Position numbers and translations under genes: made by a program. This document shows positions 60,775-64,000 of a DNA stretch of 64,000 nucleotides, in pieces (within the stretch, counting starts at the first letter, position 1; the number at the start of each line of letters is the position of its first letter). The stretch spans positions 1,498,501 through 1,562,500 of the forward strand of contig NZ_JBGKFB010000001.1 of the NCBI RefSeq assembly GCF_041333735.1, read 5' to 3'. Source of the stretch: Veillonella sp. (GTDB taxonomy: Bacteria; Bacillota; Negativicutes; Veillonellales; Veillonellaceae). Under the pieces are notes generated by a model. That model did not search any database. It was not told the DNA's origin and saw only the letters and a program-made list of their open reading frames with translations.

Positions 60775-60909
60775 ATGGAAAAATACGTATGCGTAGTATG
60801 TGGTTGGGTTTATGATGAAGCTGTTGAAGGCGTAAAATTCGAAGATCAACCAGCTGATTATGTTTGCCCAATTTGCGGTGTTGGTAAAGACCAATTCGAA
60901 AAAATGTAA
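60775..60909 (+). CDS. Rubredoxin (short type)
   Basis: A 44-residue protein. The two iron-binding motifs are [11 protein letters not shown] and [15 protein letters not shown], giving the Cys4 iron site. The loop between them is about nine residues shorter than in standard 52-54-residue rubredoxins, as in the short Desulfovibrio desulfuricans type. It is an electron carrier in oxygen-detoxifying pathways of anaerobes. AAGGAGG precedes the ATG and a terminator follows. Confidence 0.95.
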   Translation: MEKYVCVVCGWVYDEAVEGVKFEDQPADYVCPICGVGKDQFEKM

Positions 60910-60920
60910 TTGACTTACCA

Positions 60921-60957
60921 AAAAGACTATCTTGAGTCCGCTTAAGATAGTCTTTTT
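60921..60957 (+). terminator. Rho-independent terminator after rubredoxin
   Basis: AAGACTATCTT pairs with AAGATAGTCTT around a GAGTCCGCTT loop, followed by TTTTT. Confidence 0.9.
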
Positions 60958-60960
60958 TAT

Positions 60961-60989
60961 TTGACAAAGCACTATGTCATGTTTATAAT
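60961..60989 (+). promoter_or_regulatory. Perfect consensus promoter for yceD-rpmF
   Basis: TTGACA (60961-60966), 17-bp spacer, TATAAT (60984-60989). Transcription would begin near 60996, so an ATG at 60993 cannot be the start of the next gene. Confidence 0.9.
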
Positions 60990-61010
60990 ATTATGAGTCG
61001 AGGTAAGATT

Positions 61011-61523
61011 ATGAAACTGCAAGTAGAGCAAGCAAAAGAACATATAGGAAAGAAATTTCCTTATAGCTATACGATACCATCCTCTAAGCTTGGTGACGTA
61101 ACTGCTTTTCCTTGGAGCCGTCATGATATAACCATTAATGGTGAGTTTTGGTTTGATGGTCAAAATTACATCGTTCAAGGTTCGATAGAGTCTAAAGGCG
61201 ATTACGAATGTTCTCGTTGTTTAACTACAACAGAGCAAAATCGTAAGGATTCCTTTGAGGAAATCTTTAGTGACTCTAGAGAGGCTACTGAAGATGTGAT
61301 TCCTTTCGATGGAGAGGAAATTGACTTAACCGAACTAATTAGGGATACATTAATCATCAATGAGCCCTCTCAAGTGTTATGTCAGGATGATTGCAAAGGA
61401 TTGTGCGTTCATTGCGGAGCAAATTTAAATGTTTCACCTTGTTCTTGTGAATCCTTTGTGGTGGATCCTCGATTTGCAGAGTTACGTGCTTTGCTTGATG
61501 AGAAAGATGATAGATTGTCCTAA
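61011..61523 (+). CDS. YceD-family protein (DUF177)
   Basis: A 170-residue protein. The conserved [20 protein letters not shown] and the Asp/Glu-rich stretch [20 protein letters not shown] lead to [21 protein letters not shown], a Cys-rich C-terminus diagnostic of DUF177. Family members are linked to rRNA/ribosome and membrane-lipid gene clusters, and almost always precede rpmF, as here (25-bp gap). I chose the ATG at 61011 (GAGG nearby) because the promoter start site lies downstream of the earlier ATG. Confidence 0.92.
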   Translation: MKLQVEQAKEHIGKKFPYSYTIPSSKLGDVTAFPWSRHDITINGEFWFDGQNYIVQGSIESKGDYECSRCLTTTEQNRKDSFEEIFSDSREATEDVIPFDGEEIDLTELIRDTLIINEPSQVLCQDDCKGLCVHCGANLNVSPCSCESFVVDPRFAELRALLDEKDDRLS

Positions 61524-61548
61524 TGATTGTACTAAGGAGGTGCAGATA

Positions 61549-61725
61549 ATGGCAGTACCTAAGCGTAGATTGTCTAAATGCCGTCGCGATCGCCGTCGTG
61601 CTAATTGGAAATTAGAAGCTCCTGGTTATGTAGCATGCCCACAATGCCACGAACCTAAGATGCCTCATCGTGTTTGCCCTACATGTGGTCACTATAAAGG
61701 TGAGCAAGTAGTAGCTAATGCTTAA
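61549..61725 (+). CDS. rpmF: 50S ribosomal protein L32
   Basis: A 58-residue protein. It starts [20 protein letters not shown], with a zinc-binding set (CPQC, CPTC) in the second half: [21 protein letters not shown]. Part of the large ribosomal subunit. AAGGAGG precedes the ATG at 61549. It is followed by a strong terminator. Confidence 0.98.
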   Translation: MAVPKRRLSKCRRDRRRANWKLEAPGYVACPQCHEPKMPHRVCPTCGHYKGEQVVANA

Positions 61726-61736
61726 TATGTGAGCTA

Positions 61737-61770
61737 AAAAAAGACGCCTACTGTAGTAGGCGTCTTTTTT
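61737..61770 (+). terminator. Rho-independent terminator after rpmF
   Basis: AAAAAAGACGCCTAC pairs with GTAGGCGTCTTTTTT around TGTA; the right arm ends in six T. Confidence 0.95.
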
Positions 61771-61960
61771 GTATACTTTTAGTAATATATAACTTAATAT
61801 ACTTGATATGCATTAGTCAGTGCCATTATTTTATAGTAATATAAAGCTGTAGAATAGTGGCATTTTTTATACTTTTATAAACAAAAAGATACCTAAATAT
61901 AAAATAATAACTATATTTAGTATATATGAGGAAAATCTGTTACTATATGTATGAAAAGCC

Positions 61961-61989
61961 TTGCCAATAGGGGAATTATTGTATATACT
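61961..61989 (+). promoter_or_regulatory. Promoter of fapR-plsX-fabH
   Basis: TTGCCA (61961-61966), a 17-bp spacer, TATACT (61984-61989). Transcription would start near 61996, just before the FapR-like operator. Confidence 0.75.
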
Positions 61990-61999
61990 TAGGATGTAA

Positions 62000-62018
62000 T
62001 ATTAATACTAGGTCATAA
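62000..62018. promoter_or_regulatory. FapR operator-like site (autoregulation)
   Basis: Read on the - strand, the 19-bp site TTATGACCTAGTATTAATA matches the Bacillus FapR consensus TTAGTACCTAGTCTTAATT at 15 positions. It lies just after the predicted transcription start, a position suited to repression of fapR itself. Confidence 0.7.
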
Positions 62019-62029
62019 AAGGTGGTCCC

Positions 62030-62590
62030 ATGAGTCGGTTAAAGAAGCAAGAGCGCCAAAAGCAGTTACAAGAAAAACTGAATATTACGCCATTTCTTAC
62101 TGATGAAGAATTGGCAACACACTTTAATGTAAGTGTGCCAACTATTCGTCTTGATCGACTAGAGTTGGGGATTCCTGAATTGCGTGAACGCATACGCGTC
62201 ATGGCTACAGGTCAATCACAAGAAGCGGTAGAACATGTACCGTACGAAGTGGTTGGTGAACTGATCGATGTTACGGAAGGACAACAAGCATTATCAATGC
62301 TACGTACTACTTCTGACATGGAAGATCGATTTGGACATGTAGAGCCACAGTATTTATATGCTCAAGCAAATTCCCTCGCAAAGGTAGTCATGGGGACTAC
62401 TGTTTGTTCTGCGGAGGTTGGAAATATAAAATATAAAAACCCAGTTGGAGCTGGTACTAATCTGGTGGCAAAAGCAGAAATTGTGCGTCGCCGTGGTAAT
62501 AAGTTCTTTATTTGGGTCATTATAAGAGATAAAATAAAAGAAGTATTTCGCGCAAAATTTATTATGGAATCCGTAGAGAATAGGGTGTAG
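62030..62590 (+). CDS. fapR: Fatty acid/phospholipid regulator FapR
   Basis: A 186-residue regulator. The DeoR-type helix-turn-helix is at ~20-45 (FLTDEELATHFNVSVPTIRL), followed by a linker. A hotdog-fold malonyl-CoA-sensing domain follows (~85-186; SLAKVVMGTTVCSAEVGNIK, NPVGAGTNLVAKAEIVRRRG). In Bacillus it represses fatty-acid and phospholipid genes and is released by malonyl-CoA. It heads a fapR-plsX-fabH cluster, 3 bp before plsX. The start at 62030 has AAGGTGGT upstream. Confidence 0.95.
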   Translation: MSRLKKQERQKQLQEKLNITPFLTDEELATHFNVSVPTIRLDRLELGIPELRERIRVMATGQSQEAVEHVPYEVVGELIDVTEGQQALSMLRTTSDMEDRFGHVEPQYLYAQANSLAKVVMGTTVCSAEVGNIKYKNPVGAGTNLVAKAEIVRRRGNKFFIWVIIRDKIKEVFRAKFIMESVENRV

Positions 62591-62593
62591 ATT

Positions 62594-63622
62594 ATGAAAA
62601 TTGCAATAGACGCCATGGGTGGCGACTTTGCTCCATTGGAGACTGTACTAGGATCCATTGAAGCCGTACGAGCAAATGAACACATTGAAGTGGTGCTCGT
62701 CGGCGATGAGCAGCAAATTTTTAATATATTAGAAGCTAGGAATGAAGCTAAGAATCCACGCATTTCTGTACACCATGCCAGTCAAGTTATCGGTATGGAT
62801 GAGCATCCAGGACAAGCATTGCGTAAGAAAAAGGACGCATCCATTGTGGTAGCAACATCTTTAGTTCGTGATAATGCTTGCGATGCCGTGATTGCTCCTG
62901 GGAGCACAGGTGCAGCTGTAGCAGCTGCATTGTTTGGTCTCGGTCGTATTAAGGGGGTTGATCGCCCAGTTATTGCAACTCCGATGCCAACAGTTAGTGG
63001 TATTACTGTTATGTTAGATTCTGGTGCTAACTCAAATAGTAAACCAAAACATCTTGTACAAGGTGCATTGATGGGTTCTGAATATGCAAAACTTTTATTA
63101 GGTAAAGAAGAACCTACAGTAGGGTTATTAAATATTGGCGAAGAAGCCACTAAGGGGAACGATGTCGTTCTAGCCACATATCCAATTTTGGAACGTATGA
63201 AAACTATTAACTTCAAAGGTAATATTGAAGGCCGTGATATTCCCAAAGGGGTCGTAGATGTTGTTGTTTGCGATGGTTTTGTCGGTAATGTGGTACTTAA
63301 ATTCGCAGAAGGCTTGGTAACAGGTCTTACACAATTAGTAAAGGATAGCATTATGGCAGGTAGTATTTTTGCCAAAATTGGTGCTATGCTTGTAAAGCCA
63401 GCTTTAAAAAAGATGGCAAAACGCTTAGATCACACAGAAAATGGTGGTGCTCCACTCTTAGGGGTTAATGGGGTGTTTATGATTGCTCATGGTAGCTCCA
63501 AAGCTAAAGAGATCAAAACTGCTATTGAAATTGCTAGTGATTTAGTGGAACGTAAAATTATTCAACACATAAGAGAAACAATGGATATTGAAGGAGCCTT
63601 GAAGTATGACTATGATGAGTAA
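62594..63622 (+). CDS. plsX: Phosphate acyltransferase PlsX
   Basis: A 342-residue acyl-ACP:phosphate acyltransferase. The N-terminus MKIAIDAMGGDFAPLETVLG is diagnostic. SPGSTGAAVAAALFGLGRIK-type (here APGSTGA) and MLDSGANSNSKPKHLVQ follow, with PLLGVNGVFMIAHGSSKAKE near the C-terminus. It makes acyl phosphate for PlsY. It lies directly after fapR and overlaps fabH by 17 bp. Confidence 0.97.
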   Translation: MKIAIDAMGGDFAPLETVLGSIEAVRANEHIEVVLVGDEQQIFNILEARNEAKNPRISVHHASQVIGMDEHPGQALRKKKDASIVVATSLVRDNACDAVIAPGSTGAAVAAALFGLGRIKGVDRPVIATPMPTVSGITVMLDSGANSNSKPKHLVQGALMGSEYAKLLLGKEEPTVGLLNIGEEATKGNDVVLATYPILERMKTINFKGNIEGRDIPKGVVDVVVCDGFVGNVVLKFAEGLVTGLTQLVKDSIMAGSIFAKIGAMLVKPALKKMAKRLDHTENGGAPLLGVNGVFMIAHGSSKAKEIKTAIEIASDLVERKIIQHIRETMDIEGALKYDYDE

Positions 63623-64000
63623 ACCGGTTGGAATCATTGGTACTGGGAGCTTCCTTCCTGACAATGTAGTAACAAACTTTGATCTAGAAAAAATGGTTGA
63701 TACCAATGACCAATGGATTAGAGAACGTACTGGTATTGAGGAACGACGCATTGCACCGGAAGGTATGAATACATCCTATATGGCGACTGAGGCAGCAAAA
63801 AAAGCTATGCAAATGGCTAAGGTTAGTGCCGAAGATATAGACGTGATTATTTTTGCTACCTTAACACCGGATATGATTATTCCTTCAGCCGCTTGTGTAT
63901 TACAAGCGAATTTAGGCGCTAAGAATGCAGCGGCCTATGATTTACAAGCTGCATGCTCTGGCTTTGTATATGGATTGATTACTGCAGCTAGCTATATTAG
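63606..64000 (+). CDS. fabH: Beta-ketoacyl-ACP synthase III FabH (3' truncated by window edge)
   Basis: The first ~131 residues are present. VGIIGTGSFLPDNVVTNFDL and NDQWIRERTGIEERRIA are classic FabH, and the catalytic Cys is in DLQAACSGFVYGL. It condenses acyl-CoA with malonyl-ACP to begin fatty-acid synthesis. The start at 63606 lies inside plsX, with GGAGCC upstream; 63612 and 63615 are alternative Met codons. The gene continues beyond base 64000. Confidence 0.93.
   Translation, partial: MTMMSKPVGIIGTGSFLPDNVVTNFDLEKMVDTNDQWIRERTGIEERRIAPEGMNTSYMATEAAKKAMQMAKVSAEDIDVIIFATLTPDMIIPSAACVLQANLGAKNAAAYDLQAACSGFVYGLITAASYI

Larger units (their letters stand above)
61726..62029. other. Intergenic region between rpmF and fapR (304 bp)
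   Basis: It contains the rpmF terminator, about 180 bp of AT-rich DNA without recognisable features, then the fapR promoter and FapR-operator-like site listed separately. Confidence 0.6.

Noticed and set aside
60993..61010. Earlier ATG for the YceD-family gene
   Set aside because: It is at or before the expected transcription start of the consensus promoter at 60961-60989.
1..64000. Mobile elements, prophage, toxin-antitoxin, CRISPR or tRNA genes
   Set aside because: I saw no transposase, integrase, repeat array, restriction or toxin motifs, nor cloverleaf-like sequence; the window looks like stable chromosome apart from the capsule locus.

Overview
The window is low-GC, densely coded, mostly + strand chromosomal DNA. 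The gene content suggests a diderm Firmicute of the Negativicutes, most probably Veillonella: Firmicute-type genes (fapR-plsX-fabH, SCIFF peptide and maturase, ABC-F, FabK, BioY) sit beside an outer-membrane LptD and a Wza-like exporter. This is inferred from gene content; no 16S or marker alignment was possible. I saw no rRNA, tRNA, CRISPR array or insertion sequence.

Layout. (1) 1-3.4 kb: end of feoB, a FeoB-associated Cys-rich peptide, a DUF6110-like protein and a P1B-type ATPase behind a Fur-box-like palindrome. This is a candidate iron (ferrosome-like) module. (2) 3.4-5.5 kb: two unknown membrane proteins and an ECF S-component. (3) 5.6-7.3 kb: the six-cysteine SCIFF peptide (a 47-aa gene) and its radical-SAM maturase. 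(4) 7.3-12.1 kb: hypF, hypC, hypD and hypE for [NiFe]-hydrogenase maturation. (5) 12.4-16.5 kb: two secreted unknowns, lptD and galU. (6) 16.6-20.2 kb: a hotdog protein, bioY, a thiolase and an AMP-ligase behind a consensus promoter with a BirA-like inverted repeat, resembling the biotin-regulated yhfUTS genes of Bacillus. (7) 20.3-30.2 kb: mixed housekeeping genes, a decayed galE, a two-gene secretin unit and an ABC-F ATPase. (8) 30.3-34.9 kb: complete livKHMGF importer.

(9) 35.2-54.3 kb: a capsule/exopolysaccharide locus with Wza-, Wzz-, Wzy- and Wzx-type functions, a dehydratase-aminotransferase-phosphoglycosyl transferase set, a LicD / cytidylyltransferase / epimerase trio, a TupA ATP-grasp and CapA pair, a UDP-GlcA branch (Ugd plus epimerase) and VanZ. 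Its two presumed regulators look catalytically degenerate. The CpsD/BY-kinase-like ATPase lacks the Walker A lysine, and the CpsB-like PHP phosphatase has lost most metal ligands. (10) 54.5-58.6 kb: anaerobic ribonucleotide reductase nrdD-nrdG and a ClC-type channel. (11) 58.7-60.2 kb (- strand): gamma-carbonic anhydrase-like protein and fabK. (12) 60.8-64 kb: rubredoxin, a YceD-family gene, rpmF, then fapR-plsX-fabH behind a FapR-operator-like site.

The most notable points are the degenerate BY-kinase/phosphatase pair in the capsule locus, the candidate ferrosome-type module, the BirA-like biotin operon with an extra hotdog gene, and the interlocked inverted repeats in front of hypC.
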